This document shows, piece after piece, positions 34,675-42,556 of a stretch of DNA of 64,000 nucleotides. The notes under the pieces are model-generated. The model had not been told where the DNA came from. It saw only the letters and a list, made by a program, of their open reading frames with translations, and ran no database searches. Source of the DNA: Parasphingopyxis sp. CP4 (GTDB taxonomy: Bacteria; Pseudomonadota; Alphaproteobacteria; Sphingomonadales; Sphingomonadaceae). The position numbers and the translations under genes were made by a program. The DNA lies in NCBI RefSeq assembly GCF_013378055.1, contig NZ_CP051130.1, positions 2,296,001-2,360,000 on the forward strand. Direction: 5' to 3'. Position 1 is the stretch's first letter; the number at the start of each line of letters is the position of its first letter.

Positions 34675-35349
34675 ATGCACCACGGGCTATCCCTTGAAAG
34701 AGACGGTGCCGAATATTTTCCAGCGGCGGTTAGTTATGCTGATCGTACCAGATTGGCTGAAATGTTCGACGCACGCGCCGCCGCGCGGCCCGGTTTGCGA
34801 ATTGAGATTGGTTCAAAACTCAAAACTCTGCTGGGCGTCGGCAGTGAGATTGGCAGCATTGCTGACCGCTGCCTTGGCGAAAAGGCACGGCCAGTGCGCG
34901 CCGTGATCTTCAACAAGACCCCCGGGACAAACTGGGCCTTGGGATGGCACCAGGACAGGACAATTGCGGTGGCAGAACGCCATGATCAACCAGGGTTTGG
35001 CCCATGGACCGTGAAAAACGGCACTCCCCATGTCGAACCACCATTTACGGTGATGGAATCAATGATGACCCTGCGCGTTCATATCGATGCCGTCGATGAT
35101 GAGAATGCACCTTTGGTTATCGCCTTGGGGTCGCACAAAACGGGTCGCATAGCCGTATCACAGATTGATGACGTCGTTGGCCGCTGTGCCCTGCACTCTT
35201 GCCATGCCGAACCGGGTAGTATTTGGGCCTACTCCACGCCGATCCTTCACCGCTCTGACCTGGCGTCCGGAGACCGGCAACGGCGTGTACTGCAGATCGA
35301 TTATTCGACGGTCGAGCTACCAGAACCGCTCCGATGGGCGGCCGATTGA
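34675..35349 (+). CDS. Phytanoyl-CoA dioxygenase-like Fe(II)/2OG oxygenase
   Basis: A 224-residue protein of the PhyH family. The iron-binding HxD is WALGWHQDRTIAVAER at about residue 97, the distal His is in YSTPILHRSDLASG, and RRVLQIDYS gives the 2OG-binding Arg. Base composition is slightly more AT-rich at the 5' end than its neighbours. Substrate is unknown. It follows the UbiH-family gene by 12 bp, so the two may be co-transcribed; a role in quinone or lipid hydroxylation is only suggested by this. Confidence 0.82.
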   Translation: MHHGLSLERDGAEYFPAAVSYADRTRLAEMFDARAAARPGLRIEIGSKLKTLLGVGSEIGSIADRCLGEKARPVRAVIFNKTPGTNWALGWHQDRTIAVAERHDQPGFGPWTVKNGTPHVEPPFTVMESMMTLRVHIDAVDDENAPLVIALGSHKTGRIAVSQIDDVVGRCALHSCHAEPGSIWAYSTPILHRSDLASGDRQRRVLQIDYSTVELPEPLRWAAD

Positions 35350-35353
35350 CGAC

Positions 35354-35387
35354 AAAAAAGGCCGCCACCCGGGGAGGGATGGCGGCC
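35354..35387 (-). terminator. Intrinsic terminator of urcA
   Basis: On the minus strand the 8 bp stem GGCCGCCA/TGGCGGCC (35380-35387 with 35360-35367) encloses a 12 nt GC-rich loop and is followed by six T residues (A run at 35354-35359 on the plus strand). It lies just beyond the urcA stop at 35419, and also serves the convergent dioxygenase gene. Confidence 0.88.
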
Positions 35388-35418
35388 AGTTTGGATACGG
35401 AAGAGGGTTCCGTACGGA

Positions 35419-35733
35419 TTATTCGGCGGCTGCGAAGACGCCGGGCATTGGAATGGCGATGCTCTGCAGCGTTTCTTCCTGGCAGTCGCGGGCGTCGATG
35501 CGGCTGCGCAGGTCAAAGCTGTAGCCGGTACCGCAGACTTCGCGGACAGCTGCGATAAGGCGGCGCTGAAGCGTGTTGCGATCCGCTTCATTGGCAAGGT
35601 TGAGATCGGCATGGTTCACGGCGACCGTGGCATTGCCGGCCGGTGCGGCCTGGGCGACGCCCGGCTGGGCCATCGCTGCGCCGATCATCAGGGTGGCGGG
35701 AATCAAAAGTGCGCTAATATTCTTCATTGTCAT
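35419..35733 (-). CDS. UrcA family protein
   Basis: A 104-residue exported protein. A signal peptide (residues 5-30, ISALLIPATLMIGAAMAQPG) ends near AQAA. The mature part has ADLNLANEADRNTLQRRLIAAVREVCGTG and RIDARDCQEETLQSI; the two cysteines and the L-x-NEADR-x-x-LQRR pattern are diagnostic of the UrcA family (sphingomonad/Caulobacter, function unknown). ATG 35733 (MTMKNI) is preferred; ATG 35727 is possible. It is divergent from a LysR regulator with two palindromes between, and has its own terminator, so it is a monocistronic gene probably under that regulator. Confidence 0.88.
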   Translation of the reverse strand: MTMKNISALLIPATLMIGAAMAQPGVAQAAPAGNATVAVNHADLNLANEADRNTLQRRLIAAVREVCGTGYSFDLRSRIDARDCQEETLQSIAIPMPGVFAAAE

Positions 35734-35779
35734 GCTCCTTGGGGAGGGGGTTGAGTTGACAAGAAGGGATGTAACATAG

Positions 35780-35794
35780 GTTGCGATTTGCAAC
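35780..35794. promoter_or_regulatory. Candidate LysR site 1 (T-N11-A type)
   Basis: GTTGCGATTTGCAAC is an inverted repeat (GTTGC/GCAAC) containing TTGC-N5-GCAA, which fits the T-N11-A LysR box. It lies in the 109 bp gap between urcA and the LysR gene. Confidence 0.55.
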
Positions 35795-35814
35795 TAACAA
35801 CGATATTGCCTATA

Positions 35815-35836
35815 TGTTCTGCAGAATTGCAGAACA
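35815..35836. promoter_or_regulatory. 22 bp palindrome before the LysR start
   Basis: TGTTCTGCA-GAAT-TGCAGAACA is a perfect 9 bp inverted repeat with a 4 bp spacer, ending 6 bp before the LysR start codon at 35843. Its position over the regulator's translation start and next to its promoter suggests autorepression by the LysR protein. Confidence 0.6.
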
Positions 35837-35842
35837 GGTAAT

Positions 35843-36736
35843 ATGATGGACTGGAACGATCTTCGTTACTTTATCGCCGTCGCGGAAACCGGCAGCACAT
35901 TAAGCGGCGGCAAGAAGCTGCATGTCAGCCAAACCACCGCGGCGCGGCGCATTGCGGCGCTCGAAGACGCGCTCGATCTCACTCTCTTTGACCGCAGCCG
36001 GACCGGTTACACGCTCACCCCGGTGGGTGAGGCGCTGCTCGAATCGGCGCGCGCGGTTGGCAGTGCTGCGGACGAATTCGCCAAGGCGGCGGATTCGCAG
36101 GTCCGCGATATCAGCGGATCGGTGAAGCTCACCACGCTCGATATCTATGCCGAAACCCTGTTGCCGCCGATGCTGAAGCGGATGCGGACCGACTATCCGG
36201 GAATCCGGATCGAGATTGAAACGACCCAGGAGCCGCGCGACCTGGCGAGCGGCGATGCGGATATCGCGCTGCGCAACAGCAATGGGCCGACAGGGGGCGG
36301 ACTGGTCGGGCGGCGTATCGCCGATGATGGCTGGACGATTTACTGCAGCCGCTCCTATGCGCGTGAAAATGGCATCCCCAAGTCCGAAGCCGATCTGGTC
36401 AACCACGCCTTTATCGGCGGGGGTGGCGAGAATTTCTGGCGCACCTATCGCCAGTGGCTGCGCGACAATGGCCTGGAAGATCGGGTTGCCGTGCATCATG
36501 CGACCGCCACCGGGATACTGTCCGCCGTGCGGGCCGGGGGCGGACTTGCCGTGATGCCGAGCTTCTTCGCTGATCATGATCCCGAGCTCGTTCAATGCCT
36601 GCCGCCGCGCGGAGAGGATGAAAACGGCTTGTGGCTGCTGACCCATGAGCGCCTCCGCCATGTGCCGCGTATCCGGGCCGTGCTCGATTATCTTGCCAAG
36701 GAACTGAAGACGCTCGCCCTGCAGCCGCCGCAATAG
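35843..36736 (+). CDS. LysR-family transcriptional regulator
   Basis: A 297-residue LysR protein. The winged helix-turn-helix is residues 1-60 (MDWNDLRYFIAVAETGSTLSGGKKLHVSQTTAARRIAALEDAL), followed by a periplasmic-binding-like effector domain (residues 92-290). Members of the group with MDWDDLRYFLAVAR N-termini often regulate a divergent neighbour; here that is urcA. The effector is unknown. The palindrome at 35815-35836 overlaps its ribosome-binding region. Confidence 0.9.
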   Translation: MMDWNDLRYFIAVAETGSTLSGGKKLHVSQTTAARRIAALEDALDLTLFDRSRTGYTLTPVGEALLESARAVGSAADEFAKAADSQVRDISGSVKLTTLDIYAETLLPPMLKRMRTDYPGIRIEIETTQEPRDLASGDADIALRNSNGPTGGGLVGRRIADDGWTIYCSRSYARENGIPKSEADLVNHAFIGGGGENFWRTYRQWLRDNGLEDRVAVHHATATGILSAVRAGGGLAVMPSFFADHDPELVQCLPPRGEDENGLWLLTHERLRHVPRIRAVLDYLAKELKTLALQPPQ

Positions 36737-36743
36737 GGGGGCG

Positions 36744-36935
36744 CTAGCGGCTTGCGCCCAGCTTGCGCGCTTCTTCAACGAGCATCACCGGGACGCCATC
36801 GCGGATCGGATAGGCCAATCCTGCTGCCTCGGAGATCAACTCATCCGCCTCGCGATCATAGCGCAGCGGTGTCCGGGTTACCGGGCAGACGAGTATGGCG
36901 AGAAGTTCAGGGTCGAGCGGAGTGGCGCTGGTCAT
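36744..36935 (-). CDS. Trm112 family protein
   Basis: A 63-residue YcaR/Trm112-type protein. [21 protein letters not shown] at the N-terminus has the ILVCP motif, and [19 protein letters not shown] is the family C-terminus. Only one of the usual zinc cysteines is left, as in many bacterial homologues. It may activate a methyltransferase. It lies 7 bp after the LON-domain gene and in sphingomonads usually sits in the same operon. Confidence 0.88.
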   Translation of the reverse strand: MTSATPLDPELLAILVCPVTRTPLRYDREADELISEAAGLAYPIRDGVPVMLVEEARKLGASR

Positions 36936-36942
36936 TGGTCCG

Positions 36943-37590
36943 CTATTGCAGAGTCGCGCGGTCATCGCCGCCGGTCTGCTGGTGCATGCGGAAGAATTGC
37001 ATGAACTGGATCAGCAGTTCGGACCGCTCCTCGATCGTCGGTGCTTCGAGCAATGCCTGTTTTGCGACCGTGTCGAACGGCGAAACCTGGGCGACCATAT
37101 TGACGAGCGTTTCATCGTCGAGCGTCTCAACCGCATCCCAGTCCACGGCATAGCCGAGCAAGGTCGCAAACTTCTTCGATTCATCCATCAGCCCGCCACG
37201 CATCGCAATCGAGAGCGGCTCCGCCTCGGCCTCATCGCCAAATTCTGCGGTAACCGCCTCGACCCGCCGAAAGGCGGTGGTCGCATCAAGTTCGCGCACC
37301 AGCCGGAACCGGGTCAGGCCATCCAGCACCAGATTGAAGCGCCCATCTTCCATCGCTTCGACTTCGGAAATCTTGCCGATACAGCCAATATCGAACAGGG
37401 CCGGTTTATGGCCGTCTGCATCTTCCGTGCTGCGCGGTTGGATCATTGCGATGCGCCGATCGCGGGCCATGGAATCCTGCACCAGCGCCCGATAGCGCGG
37501 CTCGAATATATGCAGCGGCAGCTGCGCGCGCGGCAACAGGATCGCGCCGGCGAGCGGAAAGATGGAAAGGCGGACCGGGCTTTCGCTCAT
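36943..37590 (-). CDS. LON-substrate-binding (LON-N) domain protein
   Basis: A 215-residue stand-alone Lon N-terminal domain. [32 protein letters not shown] at residues 6-37 is diagnostic. No ATPase or protease part is present. Role unknown: probably a protein-binding adaptor. The ATG at 37590 overlaps the stop of the thioredoxin-TPR gene upstream by one base (TAATG), so the genes are coupled. Confidence 0.9.
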   Translation of the reverse strand: MSESPVRLSIFPLAGAILLPRAQLPLHIFEPRYRALVQDSMARDRRIAMIQPRSTEDADGHKPALFDIGCIGKISEVEAMEDGRFNLVLDGLTRFRLVRELDATTAFRRVEAVTAEFGDEAEAEPLSIAMRGGLMDESKKFATLLGYAVDWDAVETLDDETLVNMVAQVSPFDTVAKQALLEAPTIEERSELLIQFMQFFRMHQQTGGDDRATLQ

Positions 37591-38504
37591 TATCCGAACA
37601 GGATAGCCGAGAGCCGCCGGCGTTGCTGGGACACCCATTCATCTTCCAGGCCGACAACCTCGAACAGCTGGAGCAGCTTTTGCCGCGCCGCGCCCTCATT
37701 CCAGTCCTTATCGGCTTCGATGATGTGGAACAGCTGATCGGCAGCATCGTCCCGCGCATCATTGGCGATCAAGGCTGTTGCGAGCTCGAGCCGCGCCTCA
37801 TGATCGGCCGGATTGGCTTCGACCTTGGCGCGCAGCGGTGCGGTATCTTCGCTGTCTGCGGCATCGCCGATCAGATCGATGGCCGCTTGGGCACGAACAA
37901 TCGCCGGGTCCTTGGCCACCTCTTCGGGTATCTGGGCGAGCATTTCGCGTGCCTCGTCAATCTTGTCCATAGCAACCAGCGCTCGGACAAAGCCCGAAAT
38001 GACCTTGGGTTCGGTCGGTGCCATTTCCATGATCTGGGCAAAGGCGGAAAGCGCACGCTCATTATCGCCATCCGAAAGAAACTGCTCGCCCATTTCGATA
38101 AGCGGCTCGATTTCGGCTTGTTGCTGCTTCTCGTCGCTCTCAACCGGCAGCTGCGTCAAAATCTGGTCGAGCATCTGCTTTAGCGCGCTTTCGGTGCGCG
38201 CCTGGCCAAGATCCGCGATCGGCTTGCCCTGGAACATCGCATAGACGGTGGGGATTGACTGGATCTGGAACTGGGAGGCGATGAACTTGTCTTCGTCGAC
38301 ATTCACCTTTTTCAGGATCACGCCCTTGTCCGCATAGTCCGCTGCCACCTTTTCGAGCATTGGCGTCAACTGCTTGCACGGGCCGCACCATTCGGCCCAG
38401 AAATCCAGGATAACGAGCTGCGACATTGACGGTTCGACAACATCGGTGCGGAATTTCTCGACCTCGGCCTTCTGGTCTTCGGTCAATCCCAATTGCGTGG
38501 CCAC
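37590..38504 (-). CDS. Thioredoxin-TPR fusion (CnoX/YbbN-like co-chaperone)
   Basis: A 304-residue protein. The thioredoxin domain (residues 28-130) has the active site WAEWCGPCKQLTPML. Residues 150-300 are TPR-like helices (EQFLSDGDNERALSAFAQIMEMAPTEPK), as in YbbN/CnoX, which hold oxidised client proteins and pass them to DnaK and GroEL. Unlike E. coli CnoX, the WCGPC motif is complete. Start ATG 38504. It heads an operon with the LON-domain and Trm112 genes. Confidence 0.92.
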   Translation of the reverse strand: MATQLGLTEDQKAEVEKFRTDVVEPSMSQLVILDFWAEWCGPCKQLTPMLEKVAADYADKGVILKKVNVDEDKFIASQFQIQSIPTVYAMFQGKPIADLGQARTESALKQMLDQILTQLPVESDEKQQQAEIEPLIEMGEQFLSDGDNERALSAFAQIMEMAPTEPKVISGFVRALVAMDKIDEAREMLAQIPEEVAKDPAIVRAQAAIDLIGDAADSEDTAPLRAKVEANPADHEARLELATALIANDARDDAADQLFHIIEADKDWNEGAARQKLLQLFEVVGLEDEWVSQQRRRLSAILFG

Positions 38505-38588
38505 TTCGTACGACTCCTTTTCGGGGTTTGGGCATATATGGGGTATTGCAGCGCATAACCCAAGGGGAGGCTCAGCATTGCGTGCCGG

Positions 38589-39422
38589 CTATCGGCTGGC
38601 CAGCAACTCGGCGAACACAGGCGCAAAGCAATCCAGCATATGGCGAGCATAGCCGGCGTTCATATGGACATGGTCATAACCGTCGTCATGCGGTTCAAGG
38701 CCGTCCCATTCTTCACCCCCGCTGCGCATCATATCCCGGCGGGTCAGGCCGGAGCTGGCCGATAGGGCCGGATCGGGCAGGACGAGCCGGACATCGCCAC
38801 CGAATATTTCGTACGCCACCTCCTCGGTCATCGATCCTGCCTCGCCAATCACGGCCATGCCATCATCTTGCGTGTAGCGGCTATATGCCGGCCTTTCGAT
38901 CAAGGTTTCGCCCGGGCGCGGCGTGACGATCAGGGCAATCGGCGCATCGGTCATTTCGCGCAGGTTGCGAACCATGAAATATGCAAAACTGAGCTTGAAA
39001 TTCTCGGCGATGATCGCGCGGAACGCAGCGCGGCTTATCAATCTCTGACCGGCGCTGTGCGAGAATAGATCCAGCTTGGCCAGGGCGCGCAGCGCGAGCA
39101 TATAATCAACGCCGAGGCCCACGAGGACGAATGCATCATAATCTGCCGGACGGATCTTGGCCTTATGCGGTGGATTGCGGCTCCATCTTTTACACAAGCC
39201 ATCATGGTCGGTGACAAAAGCATCGCCTTGTACAGACAGGGTTTGCAGGGCGGCGAGATTCCCGGAGAAGAAATCAAGCGTTACACCATCGAATGGCGCG
39301 GAATTGGATGCCAGTGCATGGCGATAGGCTTGGCTATGCGAATTGCCGAGCAAACAGACGGTCGGTGCCGCCGGATCTATCGGGCGTTGAAGCGAATCCA
39401 ACAGGATGTCATCGTCCGCCAT
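38589..39422 (-). CDS. SGNH-hydrolase-like protein
   Basis: A 277-residue protein without a signal peptide. It has an N-terminal nucleophile-like block VCLLGNSHSQAYRHAL (residues 22-37) and a C-terminal DHVHMNAGYARHML, which resembles block V (DxxH) of SGNH/GDSL hydrolases. It may de-esterify or acylate a carbohydrate or lipid. It starts directly after the GSCFA gene (TGA then ATG with no spacing), so the pair is translationally coupled. No other polysaccharide genes are adjacent. Enzyme activity is inferred from the motifs. Confidence 0.68.
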   Translation of the reverse strand: MADDDILLDSLQRPIDPAAPTVCLLGNSHSQAYRHALASNSAPFDGVTLDFFSGNLAALQTLSVQGDAFVTDHDGLCKRWSRNPPHKAKIRPADYDAFVLVGLGVDYMLALRALAKLDLFSHSAGQRLISRAAFRAIIAENFKLSFAYFMVRNLREMTDAPIALIVTPRPGETLIERPAYSRYTQDDGMAVIGEAGSMTEEVAYEIFGGDVRLVLPDPALSASSGLTRRDMMRSGGEEWDGLEPHDDGYDHVHMNAGYARHMLDCFAPVFAELLASR

Positions 39423-40508
39423 TCAGCTGCCAGGCGCAAATTGTTCGAGCAGCACGTCATCGCACAATGCCTCTTCATCGGCATCAATCTCAGGATATGC
39501 TGCAGTATCTGCGTCGCTATCGGCTGGTCCCGCCGCATCAGTGTCGAGCGTTTCCACACCATGGGCCGCAAAGAATTGCCGCATCACCATGTCCACACCA
39601 TCCATCCGAACGGTCCTGAGGTTGGGCTCATAAAGTTCTGCGCGGGCCAGCGGAGAGGCCACCAGTTCATAGGATGGGAAATAATCGATATCGTCATGGG
39701 TCGCAGCGAGTTCGCCGGCCACGGCGCGCAACACGGATTTCGAATAGGTGGTTGCGACCAACACATGATTGTCCGAAGCCGTCGCAGTCAGCGGTACGGG
39801 CGAGACAGTCAGCAAGAATTTGATTTCCGGATTCACACGGCGGATGAGTGTGCGAAACGCTTCGAACTGCCCCAATATCTCGGCAAAGCCGGCATTATGA
39901 AACTCATGCCGATCCGGATCATAAGAGCCAGCAATGGTTCCCGGCGCCGTTGGCCAGGCTGTTCCACTCTCCCGGTCGCGCCAGGTTTCGGTCAGGCCCA
40001 GTGTGAAGACAAAGATATCGGCCAGCCTGAACAGGCGATCTACATAGTGAAGATGCTGCTGCCGGTGGGCCATTACTTCGGCAGCGCTGTCCAGCCCCTC
40101 GGGTTCGACCGACGGGCGCATGGCGTCGAAATATCGGCCCTCCGCCTCCCAAACGACCAGCGATTCAGGCAACGGCGTGTTACCGATCGTCTCTTCGGCG
40201 ATCTGCAATAACTGTTGCACGGCATAAATATTGCCGAACCGCGCAGAAAACATGCGATACCCAAAGCGCTTGGCAACGGAATCCGGAATCGCGGCGGATG
40301 GCGGCTCCAGATCGAGGACATTATAGTCGCGCAGGCGCAGGTGGCGGGCAATATGTTGTGCGAAGCAACTGCCGGCGGTCGCGATTTTCAGATCCTGGGA
40401 TATCGGAAATTTCGGTTGGTAGAGATCGACAACAGAAGACGGGTTTTTGCCCGCAACGCCGTTTCTCCAAAAGGCGCGCGGAGCGAGCGAGCTATAAGGC
40501 GAGCGCAT
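39423..40508 (-). CDS. GSCFA-domain protein
   Basis: A 361-residue protein with the family-naming motif IATAGSCFAQHIARHLRLRDYN near residue 45. IFVFTLGLTETWRDRESGTAWPTAPG and FLLTVSPVPLTATAS follow, all typical of the GSCFA family (SGNH-like fold, proposed to act on glycans). The C-terminal 45 residues are strongly acidic (GPADSDADTAAYPEIDADEE). The protein is probably cytoplasmic and handles sugar-linked acyl groups, but the reaction is not known. It is coupled to the SGNH-like gene. Confidence 0.85.
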   Translation of the reverse strand: MRSPYSSLAPRAFWRNGVAGKNPSSVVDLYQPKFPISQDLKIATAGSCFAQHIARHLRLRDYNVLDLEPPSAAIPDSVAKRFGYRMFSARFGNIYAVQQLLQIAEETIGNTPLPESLVVWEAEGRYFDAMRPSVEPEGLDSAAEVMAHRQQHLHYVDRLFRLADIFVFTLGLTETWRDRESGTAWPTAPGTIAGSYDPDRHEFHNAGFAEILGQFEAFRTLIRRVNPEIKFLLTVSPVPLTATASDNHVLVATTYSKSVLRAVAGELAATHDDIDYFPSYELVASPLARAELYEPNLRTVRMDGVDMVMRQFFAAHGVETLDTDAAGPADSDADTAAYPEIDADEEALCDDVLLEQFAPGS

Positions 40509-40685
40509 CTGGGTAACCTCCTGTCCGTTGTCGGTGAACTAGCCGGATGACTTGCAGCGTGTAAATGGCCGATTGGTCGGCCGGATTATTGACCGCAATA
40601 TACTTGCCCTGCCGCTAATCCCATGCTAGCTGCGCCGCCTCTTCACCCGATGGCAAGAATTTGGCGTCATAGGGGAGAGCGCCGA

Positions 40686-40760
40686 GCGGGCGTAGCTCAG
40701 GGGTAGAGCACAACCTTGCCAAGGTTGGGGTCGGGCGTTCGAATCGCCTCGCCCGCTCCA
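40686..40760 (+). tRNA. tRNA-Gly (anticodon GCC)
   Basis: A cloverleaf is directly readable. Acceptor stem GCGGGCG/CGCCCGC with discriminator T and an encoded CCA; D-arm GCTC-AGGGGTA-GAGC; anticodon arm CAACC-TTGCCAA-GGTTG with anticodon GCC; T-arm GGGCG-TTCGAAT-CGCCT. It reads GGC/GGT glycine codons. A T-rich stretch (40761-40769) follows and may end transcription. The 177 bp gap before it (40509-40685) holds only weak promoter-like matches. Confidence 0.97.
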
Positions 40761-40809
40761 TTTTTCTCTCACAGTGCGAATCCGAATTTAACGCGGCTGG
40801 CCTCGGCCG

Positions 40810-41571
40810 TTATGCTGCGCCGTCGAGCGTGATGGTGCGACCATCGACCTGGGCTTTGACGCCATAGACGTCGGCCAGCCGGGCTTCGGTGAGGGTTTCG
40901 GAGGGCGGACCGTCGGCGACGATCTGGCCGTCATCCATCCAGATCAAACGGGAAGCATAGCGCGCGGCGAGCTGGATATCGTGGAGCACGACCAGCGCGC
41001 CGCCGCCGTTTGCCACAAAGGCCTGGATCAGATCCATGATACGGAACTGATGGAGCGGATCGAGCGCCGCGGTGGGCTCGTCGGCGATCAGCAGCGGGGC
41101 TTCTGCGGCGAACGCGCGGGCGCAATGGACCCGGGCAAGCTCACCGCCGGACAATGTATCGGTTCGCCGGTTCGCGAGCGCAGACAGGCCGCATGCGTCG
41201 ATTGCCGTGTCGACAGCCTGCGCATCTGTGTCCGTTAGCCGGCCCAGCGCCGCGCCATGGCTAAAGCGGCCGAGGGCGACAACATCGCGCACACTATTGG
41301 GCCAGGCCAGCGGGCGGGCCTGGGGCAGATACGCAAGCTGCCGGGCGCGTGCGATGGGGTTCATCAGGCAGGACTCACTGTCATCGAGCGTGGCGCTGCC
41401 CCCGGTTCGTGGTTCGAGTCCGATGCTTGAACGGATCAAACTCGTCTTGCCCGCCCCATTGGGGCCCAGCAGGACGACCAGCTCTCCCGGCCCAAGCCGG
41501 AAACTGGCATCGCGCACAAGCGGGGCATCGCCGACGGCGAGCGAGAGGTTGGCGGCGACGAGCTCAACCAC
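40810..41571 (-). CDS. btuD: Cobalamin ABC transporter, ATP-binding protein
   Basis: A 253-residue ABC ATPase. Walker A is LLGPNGAGKTSLIRS near residue 35, the signature is DTLSGGELARVHCARAFAAEAP, and Walker B is LLIADEPTAALDP. It resembles BtuD/FecE/HmuV importer ATPases. Assignment to B12 comes from the cobalamin riboswitch upstream of the operon. The gene is the third of btuF-btuC-btuD and overlaps btuC by 8 bp. Confidence 0.85.
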   Translation of the reverse strand: MVELVAANLSLAVGDAPLVRDASFRLGPGELVVLLGPNGAGKTSLIRSSIGLEPRTGGSATLDDSESCLMNPIARARQLAYLPQARPLAWPNSVRDVVALGRFSHGAALGRLTDTDAQAVDTAIDACGLSALANRRTDTLSGGELARVHCARAFAAEAPLLIADEPTAALDPLHQFRIMDLIQAFVANGGGALVVLHDIQLAARYASRLIWMDDGQIVADGPPSETLTEARLADVYGVKAQVDGRTITLDGAA

Positions 41572-42556
41572 GGATCGTCCGCCTCTGCATCGCTATCCAG
41601 ATAAAGGCCGGCGCGCCGATCAGCGCCGCGACAACGCCGAGCTTGAGTTCGGATTCCGTAGGCAGGACCCGCACGCCGATATCGGCCAGCACGAGAATGA
41701 GCCCGGCGAGCAACGCAGACGGCACCAGCGATCGCGCCGGATCATGGCCGACAAAGGGTCGGACCAGATGCGGCGCGACTATCCCGACAAAACCGATCGC
41801 CCCGGCCAGCGCGACCGATGCGCCGGTCGCCAGGCCCGCGCCGAGAACGGTGAAGATGCGCTGGTTGCGCAGGTTGAGCCCGATCCCGCTGGCGGCTTCT
41901 TCGCCCAGGGTCAGCGCTGAAAGACCGCGCCGGGTGGCGAACAGGATGGCGAAGCCCGCAATCAGGAACGGAAAGGTCAGGCCGATCTCGGCAAAGCTGC
42001 GATTGGTGACCGAGCCGAGCATCCAGTTGATCATGTCTGACAGGGAAAAGGGATTGGGCGCCAGATTCATGAGCAAACTCATCGCCGCGCCGGCAAAGCT
42101 GGATAGCCCGACGCCGATCAGGATCAAGGTGACGACCGATTGGGTGCGGATCGCGGCGAGCGCGAGCAATGCGGTGGCCGCCAGTGCGCCGATAATCGCG
42201 GCGATCGGGAGCACCCAGATGCTGAGTGCGGCAAGGCCGTAATAGAGCGAGAAGGTCGCCGCCAGTGCAGCCGATGCCGATACGCCGAGCACGCCGGGTT
42301 CAGCGAGCGGATTGCGGAGCAGCCCCTGCAGCGCTGCGCCGCTGACACCGAGCGCTGCACCGACGAGAAAAGCGGCGAGCGCGCGGGGGAGGCGGATCGA
42401 CCAGATCACCAGCAGATCGCCGGGCGAGCCATTGCCGAGAAAAGCGGCGAATGCCCGATCGACCGGCATCGGCGTCGATCCGATCAGGCAGGCCGCGAAT
42501 ATCGCCGCTAAACACGCGATAACCAGTCCGGGAGTGAGCCAGCTATGCGCTTTCAT
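41564..42556 (-). CDS. btuC: Cobalamin ABC transporter permease (FecCD family)
   Basis: A 330-residue FecCD-type permease with about ten helices. The family motifs are visible: LPRALAAFLVGAALGVSGAALQGLLRNPLAEPGVLGVSASAAL near residue 60 and GAIGFVGIVAPHLVRPFVGHDPA near residue 250. It forms the membrane channel for B12 import with BtuD and BtuF. Start ATG 42556 overlaps btuF (ATGA at 42553-42556). A longer in-frame start at 42622 lies in btuF and is rejected. Confidence 0.88.
   Translation of the reverse strand: MKAHSWLTPGLVIACLAAIFAACLIGSTPMPVDRAFAAFLGNGSPGDLLVIWSIRLPRALAAFLVGAALGVSGAALQGLLRNPLAEPGVLGVSASAALAATFSLYYGLAALSIWVLPIAAIIGALAATALLALAAIRTQSVVTLILIGVGLSSFAGAAMSLLMNLAPNPFSLSDMINWMLGSVTNRSFAEIGLTFPFLIAGFAILFATRRGLSALTLGEEAASGIGLNLRNQRIFTVLGAGLATGASVALAGAIGFVGIVAPHLVRPFVGHDPARSLVPSALLAGLILVLADIGVRVLPTESELKLGVVAALIGAPAFIWIAMQRRTIRG

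Noticed and set aside
36744-36935. Trm112-like gene as a broken zinc protein
   Set aside because: Loss of zinc cysteines is common in bacterial YcaR-type homologues, so it is not treated as a pseudogene.
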